This document shows positions 7,837-16,439 of a stretch of DNA of 21,085 nucleotides, piece after piece. The DNA comes from JBMYQA01 sp049600855 (GTDB lineage Bacteria > Bacteroidota > Bacteroidia > Cytophagales > Flammeovirgaceae). The translations under genes and the position numbers were made by a program. Location: contig JBMYQA010000083.1 in NCBI GenBank assembly GCA_049600855.1, positions 1 through 21,085 of the forward strand, in the 5' to 3' direction. The notes beneath the pieces were generated by a model. That model did not search any database. It was given only the letters and a program-made list of their open reading frames with translations, and was not told the origin of the DNA. The number at the start of each line of letters is the position of its first letter. The first letter of the stretch is position 1.

Positions 7837-10800
7837 ATGAAATACTTACTATCAACCCTACTCAGCTGCACCTTACTATCCACACTCTCTTGGGGTCAAA
7901 CGAACCTAAAAGGAGAACGATTTACTATTCAACATGGCCTTTCTCAAAATCATGTTTTAAGTATTTTACAAGATCATTCAGGTTTTATCTGGATGGGAAC
8001 CCAAGATGGATTAAATAAGTTTGATGCCTATCAATTTCGGCATTACAAGGAGGTAGCGGAAGATTCTAATCAGCTAAACAATGATTATATACTCGCCCTA
8101 CATCAAACTAAAGATCAAAAAATATGGATTGGAACGTTAGGTGGAGGATTAAATTGTTATGATCCTGTTCAAGACAAGGTATCTCGAATTAATCTTGGTC
8201 TACAGGATGTGGAAATATCAGCGATTACCGAAGATGCCGAAGGAAATTTATGGATTGGGAGTCGCAATCAAGGACTGATTTATTTTAATCCTACTGATCG
8301 GGCTTATCATGCTTACCCATTGGGAGTAGCCATTTATGCCATCTGTTTAACCGAAAGTGGTGACTTGTGGTTAGGTACGGAAGACGGTTTTCAGGTTTTT
8401 GATCCAAAAGGGCAAACCATTAAGCGATCTGAAGTCCCTCAAAGCAAGTTAGCAGCCTTGGTGAATTCCATTTATGAAGATCGGGCTGGCAGAATATGGA
8501 TAGCAAGCAGCAAAGGGCTCTATTTCTGGGATAAGGATACGGAAGCGATCAAGTCATTTCCAACAGCATTTACCGTAGCAGATGTGCGTTTAGTTTTTGA
8601 AGATCAACAGCAAAACTTATGGGTAGGTAGCTATGAGGATGGTTTAATGAAGCTGTCGAAGAATAGAAAAGCGCAACGATATTTTAGAAAAGCGCAATAC
8701 GATGGCAGTTTGCCCGATAACAGTATTCATACCATATATGAAGATCGAGCAGGCATATTGTGGATTGGCACAAATAGTGGCGTATTAGCTTATAATCCTA
8801 CTGCTCAAAAGTTTCAATCCATGAGGCATCAGCCGAATGATAAAAATAGTATTAGTCATAACTCCGTACGATCTTTTTACGAAGATGACCAGCAGCAGCT
8901 TTGGCTTATTACCCAAGGAGGTGGACTAAACAAAGTAAATCGAAAAACAGGAGAAGTCACGCGATACCTACACAATCCTAATAATCCAAATACAGTGGTT
9001 AATAATCAACTACGAGCGATGTTAGTGGATCACCAAGGATTGGTATGGGTAGGTTCTACGAGTAAAGGCATTAGTGTATTGAATCCTAAAACGAATCGCT
9101 TTACCCACTATCGCCATAATCCGAATGACCCTACTAGTTTGCCAAATGATAATATTTGGGCCATTTATCAAACCCGTGATCAAGTCATTTGGGTGGGAAC
9201 GTATGGTGGCGGATTAGCTTATTTTGACCCTGTAAAAAAATCCTTTTTTCGTTACACACACGATCCTGAAAATGAAAACACAATTGGAAGCAATCAAGTG
9301 TTGAGAATTTTAGAAGATCAGCAGGGAGATTTGTGGTTAGGCGTATCAGGAAGTGGCTTAGATCGTTTTGATCGAAAAACAAAGCAGTTTGAGCATTTTA
9401 AAAGTGATCCGTTGAAGGAAGGTTTTTTGAGCAATAAATATGTGTTATCCATTCATGAAGATCGGAAGGGAAATATTTGGGCAGGAACGGCAGCAGGTTT
9501 GAATAAATTAGATCGAAAAACAAAAACTTTTCAACGCTATAAAGAAGCAAATGGATTTCCTAACGGAATGATTTATGGCATTCTTGAAGATAAGGATGGT
9601 TTTTTATGGTTAAGCACGAATCTAGGCATCATCAAATTTAATCCTGAATCAGAAGAGGTATTGGCTTTTACCGAAGCAGACGGTTTACAAAGTAATGAAT
9701 TCAACTTTGGAGCCTATTATCAAAATAAAGCAGGGGAGTTATTTTTTGGAGGAATCAATGGGTACAATGTATTTAAACCCCAAGATATTACAAAGAATAC
9801 GGTTGTGCCTCCCATTTTAATGACAGATTTTAAGCTATTCAATAAAGCAGTACCCATTCATCCTAAATCGTATTTAAAACAGCACATTAATCTTACAGAA
9901 GAAATCACCTTAAGCCATAAGGAGTCTGTAATTTTCTTTGAATTTGCAGCCTTAAATTATACTCAGGCACACAAGAATGAGTATGCCTATAAATTGGAAG
10001 GCTTTGACGAGTATTGGAATTACATTGGTACCCGAAGAAATGCAACCTACACCAATTTGCCACCCGGATCATATACGTTTAGGGTAAAAGGGTCAAACAA
10101 TGATCAGGTTTGGAATGATGAAGGCGTGAGTATAAAATTGAATATTACCCCGCCTTTATGGAAAGAACTTTGGGTACAAGTCTTAGCCGTTTTATTCGTT
10201 ATTGGCCTTGCCTACTTCATCTATCGTTCTAAAATTAGTGGCATAAAATCGCAAGGGCAGGAGTTGGAACGATTGGTGAATGAGCGAACCAAGGAGATTC
10301 TCGAAAAAAATCAAGCGATCTTTCAGCAAAAACAGGAGATCGAAGCGGCCTATCAGAATGTACACGTGCTGAACCAAATTGGTTATCAGATCACCGCTAC
10401 GTTTTCAGTAGAGATGATTTTGGAAACTTCTTATGATTTGGTAAATCAAGTATTAGATGCGAGTTGCTTTGGTATTGGTTTATACAATGAGGAACATAAC
10501 AGTTTGGAGTTTCCCATTTTTATTGAAAGAGGAAAGCGATTAGGCTATAATTATGATTTGGTAGATGCAGAAAATCGGCTTTCGGCTTGGTGTTTCATCC
10601 ATCAAAAACCAATATTAATTAACGATGTAGAAGTTGAATATACGAATTATTTACCCAAGAAATTAGTTCCCGTTGTGGGAGATTTACCTTTGTCTGTCAT
10701 CTACGTACCTTTAACTTTACCCAATAAAAAAATAGGTGTAATTACCATTCAAAGCTTTAAAAAGAATGCGTATAACGACTTCCATTTAAAACTCATTGAA

Positions 10801-11646
10801 GGCTTGGCGCTAAATATTGCCACTGCTGTGGATAATGCAAATGCCTACAACTACATCGAGGCGCAAAGTGAAGTGCTGAAAAAGGCTAACCAGTCCATTA
10901 ACTCGAGCATGCGCTATGCCTTGCGCATACAGCAAGCCATGTTGCCTCAACCTCAAGTCATTCAGTCCATTGTGCCAGAACATTTTATTTTTTACAAAGC
11001 AAGGGACATTGTAGGAGGTGATTTCTATTGGTTTGCCCAAACCGATAACAAGCGATTTATAGCAGCCGTAGACTGCACAGGACACGGTGTGCCTGGCGGT
11101 TTCATGAGTATGATTGGCAATCAACTGCTCAATGAGATTGTATTCCGACGGCATATTTATGAAGTAGATGAAATTCTGCGAACCTTAGATTTGGGAATAA
11201 AAAAGACACTTCAGCAAGATCAAACGGCAAGTCGAGATGGAATGGATTTATCCATTTGCATGATTGATGATGAACACAAAATCATATCGTTTGCAGGAGC
11301 AAATAATCCGCTATTTTACGTTTCCAATCATGAGGGGCACTTAGTTAAAGGGGCTAAAGCTGGAATAGGCGGGTTTTCTACGAAGAAAGAAAAGAAGTTT
11401 GAAAAACATCAATTGCCATTAGATAAATCGGCCACTTATTTTTTATATACAGATGGTTTTCAAGATCAGTTTGGTGGAAAAGAAGGGCGGAAATATTTGG
11501 GGAAACCATTCCGTGAATTTTTATTGACTCATCATCATAAACCCATGAATGAGATCAATCAGCTGTTAGAGGAAGAACTTCAAAATTGGAAAGGCCCAAA
11601 TCAAAAACAAATAGATGATATCCTAGTGATTGGGTTTAGAGTTTGA
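7837..11646 (+). CDS. Propeller sensor with SpoIIE/PP2C phosphatase output
   Basis: The 1269-residue protein has a signal peptide (1-21, ending WGQ). About a dozen or more Reg_prop repeats (about 25-700) recur with motifs like ILQDHSGFIWMGT..GLNKFD and form a periplasmic beta-propeller. A Y_Y_Y domain follows (about 708-775), then one TM helix (about 778-797), a Gln/Glu-rich coiled coil (about 798-842) and a GAF domain (about 845-1005). The C-terminal SpoIIE-type PP2C domain keeps metal-binding acids D1062 (GGDFYW), D1079 (DCTGHG), D1206 (TDG) and D1260-D1261. Proteins with this propeller usually end in a histidine kinase and regulator; here the output is a Ser/Thr phosphatase, as in partner-switching control of sigma factors. 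No anti-sigma or anti-anti-sigma gene is adjacent, but an ECF sigma gene starts 99 bp downstream. The extracellular ligand is unknown. Confidence 0.9.
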   Translation: MKYLLSTLLSCTLLSTLSWGQTNLKGERFTIQHGLSQNHVLSILQDHSGFIWMGTQDGLNKFDAYQFRHYKEVAEDSNQLNNDYILALHQTKDQKIWIGTLGGGLNCYDPVQDKVSRINLGLQDVEISAITEDAEGNLWIGSRNQGLIYFNPTDRAYHAYPLGVAIYAICLTESGDLWLGTEDGFQVFDPKGQTIKRSEVPQSKLAALVNSIYEDRAGRIWIASSKGLYFWDKDTEAIKSFPTAFTVADVRLVFEDQQQNLWVGSYEDGLMKLSKNRKAQRYFRKAQYDGSLPDNSIHTIYEDRAGILWIGTNSGVLAYNPTAQKFQSMRHQPNDKNSISHNSVRSFYEDDQQQLWLITQGGGLNKVNRKTGEVTRYLHNPNNPNTVVNNQLRAMLVDHQGLVWVGSTSKGISVLNPKTNRFTHYRHNPNDPTSLPNDNIWAIYQTRDQVIWVGTYGGGLAYFDPVKKSFFRYTHDPENENTIGSNQVLRILEDQQGDLWLGVSGSGLDRFDRKTKQFEHFKSDPLKEGFLSNKYVLSIHEDRKGNIWAGTAAGLNKLDRKTKTFQRYKEANGFPNGMIYGILEDKDGFLWLSTNLGIIKFNPESEEVLAFTEADGLQSNEFNFGAYYQNKAGELFFGGINGYNVFKPQDITKNTVVPPILMTDFKLFNKAVPIHPKSYLKQHINLTEEITLSHKESVIFFEFAALNYTQAHKNEYAYKLEGFDEYWNYIGTRRNATYTNLPPGSYTFRVKGSNNDQVWNDEGVSIKLNITPPLWKELWVQVLAVLFVIGLAYFIYRSKISGIKSQGQELERLVNERTKEILEKNQAIFQQKQEIEAAYQNVHVLNQIGYQITATFSVEMILETSYDLVNQVLDASCFGIGLYNEEHNSLEFPIFIERGKRLGYNYDLVDAENRLSAWCFIHQKPILINDVEVEYTNYLPKKLVPVVGDLPLSVIYVPLTLPNKKIGVITIQSFKKNAYNDFHLKLIEGLALNIATAVDNANAYNYIEAQSEVLKKANQSINSSMRYALRIQQAMLPQPQVIQSIVPEHFIFYKARDIVGGDFYWFAQTDNKRFIAAVDCTGHGVPGGFMSMIGNQLLNEIVFRRHIYEVDEILRTLDLGIKKTLQQDQTASRDGMDLSICMIDDEHKIISFAGANNPLFYVSNHEGHLVKGAKAGIGGFSTKKEKKFEKHQLPLDKSATYFLYTDGFQDQFGGKEGRKYLGKPFREFLLTHHHKPMNEINQLLEEELQNWKGPNQKQIDDILVIGFRV

Positions 11647-11745
11647 AAACCATTTCCTAAAATCGTGTTAAACTCATTCTACAATGCTTTACGCTTGCCC
11701 AAAAAGTTGTAAACTCGAATAGCCTTCCACTAAATTGTTTTTGAT

Positions 11746-12291
11746 ATGAATAAGACTTTACCCGACTATTGGGCCAAAAATAGTCAGCCCCTAATGGCAT
11801 TTGTACGCAAACAAGTAAAAGATAGGCAAGTGGCTGACGACATTATGCAAGATGTATTCTTGAAAGCATATGAATATGTTGGCGGCCTACAAGATGAAGC
11901 GAAATTAAAATCATGGTTGTTTCAAGTTGCCAAACATAAAGTCATTGATTATTTCCGTAAGGCTAAAAAAGAAAATTGCCATATCGAAACACTTGAGTTT
12001 GATTGCAGTCAAGAAGCTTCGAATAACCAAAAGCTGGCAAATTGCATGGCTAATATGATTACCTACTTGCCTAAAAAATATCAAGATCCTTTGCGGCTAA
12101 CAGCGCTGGAAGGCATGTCGCAAAAAGACTTAGCAAACTATTTAGGGATTTCTTATTCAGGAGCAAAATCAAGGGTTCAGCGCGGGCGCATCGCTTTAAG
12201 AAAACTGTTTGAAGCATGTTGTACAATTGAACTAGATGCCTACGGGAACGTTATTCATTATGCCCCGAAATACAGGTGTTGTAAAAAATAA
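11746..12291 (+). CDS. sigZ: ECF-type RNA polymerase sigma factor, SigZ-like
   Basis: This 181-residue protein has sigma region 2 (about 15-75, VADDIMQDVFLKAYEYV and LKSWLFQVAKHKVIDYFRK) and region 4 (about 105-155, LPKKYQDPLRLTALEGMSQKDLANYLGISYSGAKSRVQRGR). The C-terminal tail is unusual: C158-C159, H171 and C178-C179 with ELDAYGNVIHY between them. A paired-cysteine tail of this kind is what I associate with SigZ-type sigmas, so the symbol is by family resemblance. The cysteines could bind metal or sense thiol redox state without a separate anti-sigma. No anti-sigma factor with a membrane segment directly follows. Three envelope genes downstream (12409-13903) are likely members of its regulon or operon, by inference. 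The protein is cytoplasmic. Confidence 0.85.
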   Translation: MNKTLPDYWAKNSQPLMAFVRKQVKDRQVADDIMQDVFLKAYEYVGGLQDEAKLKSWLFQVAKHKVIDYFRKAKKENCHIETLEFDCSQEASNNQKLANCMANMITYLPKKYQDPLRLTALEGMSQKDLANYLGISYSGAKSRVQRGRIALRKLFEACCTIELDAYGNVIHYAPKYRCCKK

Positions 12292-12408
12292 TTTCTTGAA
12301 TTTGCGTCTTTTTCGAGTCCAATTCGTCTTAATGTTGAGCTTGTTTGATAAGCGTGGTTAACTGCTTAAAACAAGTTTCCCAAAACATAAACATAACATC
12401 AAGAAATT

Positions 12409-12846
12409 ATGAGACGAATGATTATTTTCAGTATGCTGGTACTGATGAGCATATGGGTGAGTGATCAAGCAATAGCCCAAAAAACGACAGGATGTAATCC
12501 CAAAGCTTGCGGACCACACGATACCAAAACAAGTGAAGCCAAAGTGATTACCAATTTACGCGATGATTTGGGGCAGTTGAAAGTAGAAATGACTGATCAG
12601 AAGAAATTTGTATTTAGTACGCGCATTACAAATACCAAAACTCAAAAAGGGAAATCAGACGAAGAAAGTTTGTTGATTCTTGCCTTGGAGATTGCTCAGG
12701 TAGAAAATGAATTAAGAGATAAGGTGAAAGGGGTAAATTGGGAAAATATGCCTCATGAAACATTGCCCGCTAATCGTGCCAAACAAGTGGCTTACCTGAG
12801 CCATAAAGTAAAAAGCTTGAAGAATGTACTAATTCAGCAATTGTAA
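12409..12846 (+). CDS. Exported small protein with Cys/His motif, unknown function
   Basis: I do not recognise this 145-residue protein. It has a signal peptide ending at AIAQ (21-24). Right after cleavage comes a short metal-ligand-like motif with C29, C34 and H37 (CNPKACGPH). The remainder is hydrophilic and largely helical in appearance, with a final Lys-rich helix around HKVKSLKNVLIQ. It follows the SigZ-like gene by 117 bp and precedes the two-helix protein by only 8 bp. A metal-binding or redox role is suggested by the ligand cluster and by the Cys-rich tail of the neighbouring sigma factor, but this is inference. Confidence 0.75.
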   Translation: MRRMIIFSMLVLMSIWVSDQAIAQKTTGCNPKACGPHDTKTSEAKVITNLRDDLGQLKVEMTDQKKFVFSTRITNTKTQKGKSDEESLLILALEIAQVENELRDKVKGVNWENMPHETLPANRAKQVAYLSHKVKSLKNVLIQQL

Positions 12847-12854
12847 GGACGCTA

Positions 12855-13064
12855 ATGAATACATTTCGAAAAGCAGTTAGCATCAGTTTGCTGTTCAGCT
12901 TTCTGGTGCTGACTATAACTGGCATCTTGTCCTTTTTTATGGCATATTCTTATGTGATTGAATCGTTACATGTATTTTCTGGTTTTTTATTTTCAATAGT
13001 GGCCTTGTTGCATGTATTGAATAATATCAAATCGATTACCCGTTACATCATTGAAAAATCATGA
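12855..13064 (+). CDS. Small two-helix membrane protein with paired histidines (DUF4405-like)
   Basis: The 69-residue protein is almost entirely two membrane helices (about 7-31 and 36-58). In the second helix, H39 and H53 are 14 residues apart in HVFSGFLFSIVALLHVLNN. That spacing and the closing LHxxxN resemble DUF4405 and b-type cytochrome helices, where such histidines can hold heme. It starts 8 bp after the previous stop and its own stop overlaps the next start by ATGA (13061-13064), so translation of the two is probably coupled. A membrane electron carrier or heme-binding subunit is a reasonable reading; the family assignment is tentative. Confidence 0.7.
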   Translation: MNTFRKAVSISLLFSFLVLTITGILSFFMAYSYVIESLHVFSGFLFSIVALLHVLNNIKSITRYIIEKS

Positions 13065-13903
13065 AATTGACTTCAATTTTTTGGATGGTATTACTAGTCT
13101 TAGGCTTATTCTTTGGTTTAATTTACTTTAATACCTGGCCTTTCCGTGATTTGATGAATTGGAAGGTAAAACGGGAAGTGTCGATGGGTAAAGCACAAGG
13201 AATGAGTTTACTAGGTAATAACATGCAGTTGAATGCAGAAAATACTTGGGAGCTTACTTTGACAGCAAAAGCAGGTCAGCATTTTTGGCATCCACAAGTA
13301 GCCGTATGGATTGAAGATAAGCATGGAAATTTTTTAGAAACCCTGATGGTTACGAATGCAACCGCCAAAGGATGGTTTTATGGAGGGAGAACACGAGACA
13401 ATTTTAAAAGTTTTGATGCACAGTCTGTAGGTGATGGCGCAAATTATCGACGCGTAGATGCTTTACCAGTATGGTCGCACAGTAGAGGAGTACGCTATCA
13501 AGATGGTTTATTTGTGCCTCCGGCAAATCAGCCATTGCCCGATGGCATGAGTGGCGCAACTCCATCAACTGACTTTACGGTAAATCAACCGATTAAAAAT
13601 TTGCCAGATCACTTTTCTGTCTTCTTAGAAATGAATGTTGCGTTTGATGAAAATGAATATTTTTCTGAATACGATTATCCAGATGATGAAGTATATCACA
13701 ATGGTACAGGGCAGTTGGGACAGCCCTCAATCGTTTATCGAGCAGATTTTGAGGAAGGAACGGGAAGCGCTCAAATGATGAAACTCATTGGGCATGGTCA
13801 CCATTCGGCTAAGCATGGCGACATTAATCCAGATTTATCGACATTAACCACGGCATTACATATTTTAGATTGGGTAGTGGTGGAAAGGAAGGAGGTATAT
13901 TGA
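13061..13903 (+). CDS. Anchored periplasmic protein with His-rich end, unknown function
   Basis: The 280-residue protein has one N-terminal membrane helix (5-23) and a periplasmic beta-rich body. Distinct stretches are HPQVAVWIEDKHGNFLETL (77-95), RRVDALPVWSHSRG (130-143), DGMSGATPSTDF (161-172) and a His cluster H245, H247, H248, H252 near the end (GHGHHSAKHGD). The AVWIED/ETL stretch recalls DUF2271-like periplasmic proteins, but I cannot assign the family firmly. Its start overlaps the stop of the paired-histidine membrane protein, so the two are probably one functional unit, perhaps with metal or heme. The gene ends at a hairpin shared with the convergent DUF2807 gene. No frameshift or truncation is seen. 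Confidence 0.75.
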   Translation: MKLTSIFWMVLLVLGLFFGLIYFNTWPFRDLMNWKVKREVSMGKAQGMSLLGNNMQLNAENTWELTLTAKAGQHFWHPQVAVWIEDKHGNFLETLMVTNATAKGWFYGGRTRDNFKSFDAQSVGDGANYRRVDALPVWSHSRGVRYQDGLFVPPANQPLPDGMSGATPSTDFTVNQPIKNLPDHFSVFLEMNVAFDENEYFSEYDYPDDEVYHNGTGQLGQPSIVYRADFEEGTGSAQMMKLIGHGHHSAKHGDINPDLSTLTTALHILDWVVVERKEVY

Positions 13904-13941
13904 AAAACGCAACCCATCAATTTTTTTGAATTGATGGGTTG
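13903..13941 (-). terminator. Hairpin between convergent genes
   Basis: A 13-bp perfect stem (13910-13922 with 13929-13941) has a 6-nt loop. On the minus strand it is followed, after two bases, by TTTTT, so it best serves the DUF2807 gene ending at 13969. It also lies just past the plus-strand stop at 13903 and may act in both directions. Confidence 0.85.
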
Positions 13942-13968
13942 TAAATGAGGTTGCCTCATAAATTAGCA

Positions 13969-14733
13969 TTACATTGATCGCACACGTCCTCCAGAAGATT
14001 TATTCACATTAGTATTACTCGGAGAACCTTTATACTTAACCCATCCTCCGCTACTGGCGTTGGCGTTTAATCGGCCATCTACGTGAACTTTTGCCCCACC
14101 GCCACTGCTTGCTTCAACATTTACGTCATTTGCTTTCATATTTTCGCAGCTTACACTGCCAGAACTAGAAACGTCTACTTCTAGTTCATCTGCTGAACCG
14201 CCTTTTATTTCGATATGTCCAGCGCTAGAGGCTTTTGCTTCCAGTTCTTGCGTGCTTACAGAATGGAGTTGAATTTTTCCAGCAGAAGAAACGTGAACAT
14301 ATACCTTAGTGTTTCGGATATCGCCATTAACAACGATCTTTCCTGCACTACTACACTCAATATCTAACCCACTATCATTCAAATCATCTTGTATTTCTAA
14401 ACTTCCAGCAGAGCTAGCAGCCAAGCTTTTCAGTGTACCTGTGTAAGTTAATTCTACCCGTACCTTAACATTTTTATGATTTCTGCCATCGAGCTCAAAT
14501 TTGAGTCTACCATAGTCGATTTTAGAAATGACTTCATCTAACTCAACACCGCTTGCACTGATTCTTGCTTCATTCTTATTTCCCTTTTTGGCAATCACCT
14601 CGATACTTTCAGAAGTTTTAATGCCATTGAAGCTAGCTAGTGATCTCGTTTCAGTATTTTGTGCTAAAGATGAACAGCTAAGGCATAAAAAAAGCAATAG
14701 TCCAACTGATAAAATTGATTTGTTCATAGTCAT
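13969..14733 (-). CDS. Head-GIN domain (DUF2807) exported protein
   Basis: The 254-residue protein has a signal peptide ending LAQ (23-25), then a repetitive beta-solenoid. SSAG/SSSG/SSGG motifs recur at residues 107, 128, 149, 169, 189, 209, 227 and 246, one per coil of 18-21 residues. This is the hallmark of the putative auto-transporter adhesin head-GIN family. The later coils shift from SSAG to SSGG, suggesting internal duplication followed by drift. Its role is surface or periplasmic binding or structure; no enzyme motif is visible. The start could be either of two Met codons (MTM); the downstream one at 14727 also keeps the signal peptide. It is co-directional with the M28 peptidase, with 107 bp between them. 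Confidence 0.88.
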   Translation of the reverse strand: MTMNKSILSVGLLLFLCLSCSSLAQNTETRSLASFNGIKTSESIEVIAKKGNKNEARISASGVELDEVISKIDYGRLKFELDGRNHKNVKVRVELTYTGTLKSLAASSAGSLEIQDDLNDSGLDIECSSAGKIVVNGDIRNTKVYVHVSSAGKIQLHSVSTQELEAKASSAGHIEIKGGSADELEVDVSSSGSVSCENMKANDVNVEASSGGGAKVHVDGRLNANASSGGWVKYKGSPSNTNVNKSSGGRVRSM

Positions 14734-14840
14734 AAAATTAAATTTGATACTTATTTGATGGAACCTCTCGCGGTTCTTATTAGTTGATGTGTTTTAATGA
14801 GAACGGCTTTTTACAATGGTTGCATCATTTTGAAAAAAAA

Positions 14841-16274
14841 TTATTTTTCGCTTACTGGTAGTCCATATTTATCGACAAAATAGACAAGTGTTGCCATGCA
14901 AGCGGCTCCCAATTCCAATTCCCTTCGATTGATTTTATCAAAGGTATCATTGGGTGAATGATGTAAATCGAAATAACGTTGTGAATCTGGAATAAAACCT
15001 ACTAATGGAGTACCCGTTTCAGAGTTTAGAAAACGAATATCGGCTCCTCCGCCTCCTTTTTGTATATAGGAGATGGTGTTTTTATCGAAGTAAGGCAACC
15101 AACTTCGGAGTTTGTCCACCAATGCATCTGATCCCGTTACGCCAAAACCTCTAGGCGTAAAACCATCAGCATCACTTTCAATCGCTAGAATGTGGTTTTC
15201 CCCTTTTGCCTTTGCTACAGCAGCATATTTTCGTCCACCCCTCGTCCCATTTTCTTCGTTCATAAACATCACTGCACGAAGTGTACGTTTCGGTTTATAA
15301 CCTACTTTTTGTAATAGGCGCAAGGCTTCGATGGAATGAATACATCCAGCGCCATCATCATGTGCGCCATGGCCTGTATCCCAAGCATCCAAATGACCAC
15401 CAATGACGATGATTTCTGTCGGTTTGGCTGAGCCAGTGAGTTGTCCAATCACATTGTGAGAAAGCGCATCGGGAAACCATTTTGAATTAATTTTTAATTG
15501 TAGTTTGGTGTTGGGATTTTTAGCCAAAGCTTCGGCCAATTTATCCGCAGACTGGTAACCAAGCGCAGCAGCAGGGATTTGGGCTACGGTACTATCTTCA
15601 TAAATTAAGGTTCCTGTATGTGGTGCATCATCAAATGCTGTAGTTACTGATCGGATCACAATCGCTTTAGCACCATATTTTGATGCACGATCTGCGCCAA
15701 GCACCCGATGACGAACAGCATCAGAATAGCCACGAAACGACCGAATAAAACCTTGTTTGAATGGATAGTTGTAGAACACAATTTTACCCTTCAACATCGA
15801 TTCTCCTAAGGCATCAATTTCTTCTAGTGAATTGACTAAAACCACTTCGGCTGTCAGGCCGTCAGATGGTGTAGGAACCGAACCGCCAATAGCGAGAATA
15901 TTCAAATCGGTATCTGAATCAATAATTTTAGCAGACTCTTTACTTCCTCGCTCCCAATGAGGAACCATGACTTCCTGAAGGTAGACTTCATCAAACTGGT
16001 AATCTTCCATCACTTTTTTAGTCCAAGCTACGGCATCAGCAGCGCCTTGGGAACCACTCAAGCGCGGACCTATATTTAGGCAAAGATGCTTGAGTAAATC
16101 ATAGGCTTCCCCCTGAGTAAGTGCCTGATTGAAGAGCTGGGCAACTACTGTTGAATCCTCAGAATTGATGGGAATTGATGTTGATTTAGACTCTTCAGGT
16201 TGACTTTGATTACAAGCGGTAAAGGCAAATAATCCCATGATGAAGAGGTATGTATACATTTGTTGGACTTTCAT
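14841..16274 (-). CDS. M28 family zinc metallopeptidase lipoprotein (carboxypeptidase Q-like)
   Basis: The 477-residue protein has a lipobox FTAC with C21 as lipid anchor. The catalytic domain contains the co-catalytic zinc ligands H294 (GGHLDAWDTG), D306 (AHDDGAG), E341 after catalytic E340 (MNEENGTRGG), D368 (ESDAD) and a late His at 438/439 (FDLHHSPNDT). An inserted PA-like region (about 110-260) fits the carboxypeptidase Q/PGCP branch. It would trim peptides in the periplasm or on the surface, releasing amino acids or dipeptides. All key residues are present, so it should be active. It is not obviously linked to its neighbours, though it is co-directional with both the DUF2807 gene and the caspase-like genes. 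Confidence 0.93.
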   Translation of the reverse strand: MKVQQMYTYLFIMGLFAFTACNQSQPEESKSTSIPINSEDSTVVAQLFNQALTQGEAYDLLKHLCLNIGPRLSGSQGAADAVAWTKKVMEDYQFDEVYLQEVMVPHWERGSKESAKIIDSDTDLNILAIGGSVPTPSDGLTAEVVLVNSLEEIDALGESMLKGKIVFYNYPFKQGFIRSFRGYSDAVRHRVLGADRASKYGAKAIVIRSVTTAFDDAPHTGTLIYEDSTVAQIPAAALGYQSADKLAEALAKNPNTKLQLKINSKWFPDALSHNVIGQLTGSAKPTEIIVIGGHLDAWDTGHGAHDDGAGCIHSIEALRLLQKVGYKPKRTLRAVMFMNEENGTRGGRKYAAVAKAKGENHILAIESDADGFTPRGFGVTGSDALVDKLRSWLPYFDKNTISYIQKGGGGADIRFLNSETGTPLVGFIPDSQRYFDLHHSPNDTFDKINRRELELGAACMATLVYFVDKYGLPVSEK

Positions 16275-16387
16275 AAACGAGATTGATTAGATTGAAGTCC
16301 GTGAAAATAAGGAATGTGGTAGTAAAAAGCGAATAGATTTGCTTGGGGGAAAGTTGTCAATTTTAATTGGGATTGGTGTGCTAGGGG

Positions 16388-16408
16388 GGACAAGGCATTG
16401 CCTTGTCC
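16388..16408. repeat. Perfect palindrome, REP-like candidate
   Basis: ggacaaggc (16388-16396) and gccttgtcc (16400-16408) are exact reverse complements around att, making a compact G+C-rich hairpin in an otherwise A+T-rich spacer. It is not followed by a T-run on either strand. Its form is like dispersed intergenic repeats (REP or similar), but I see only this copy in the window. Confidence 0.5.
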
Positions 16409-16439
16409 GCAGGTTTAGCTATTTATGAGGTTGGTGGAA

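Noticed and set aside
10810..11154. 114-codon minus-strand open frame within the SpoIIE phosphatase region
   Set aside because: It lies opposite the conserved PP2C motifs, which account for the sequence.
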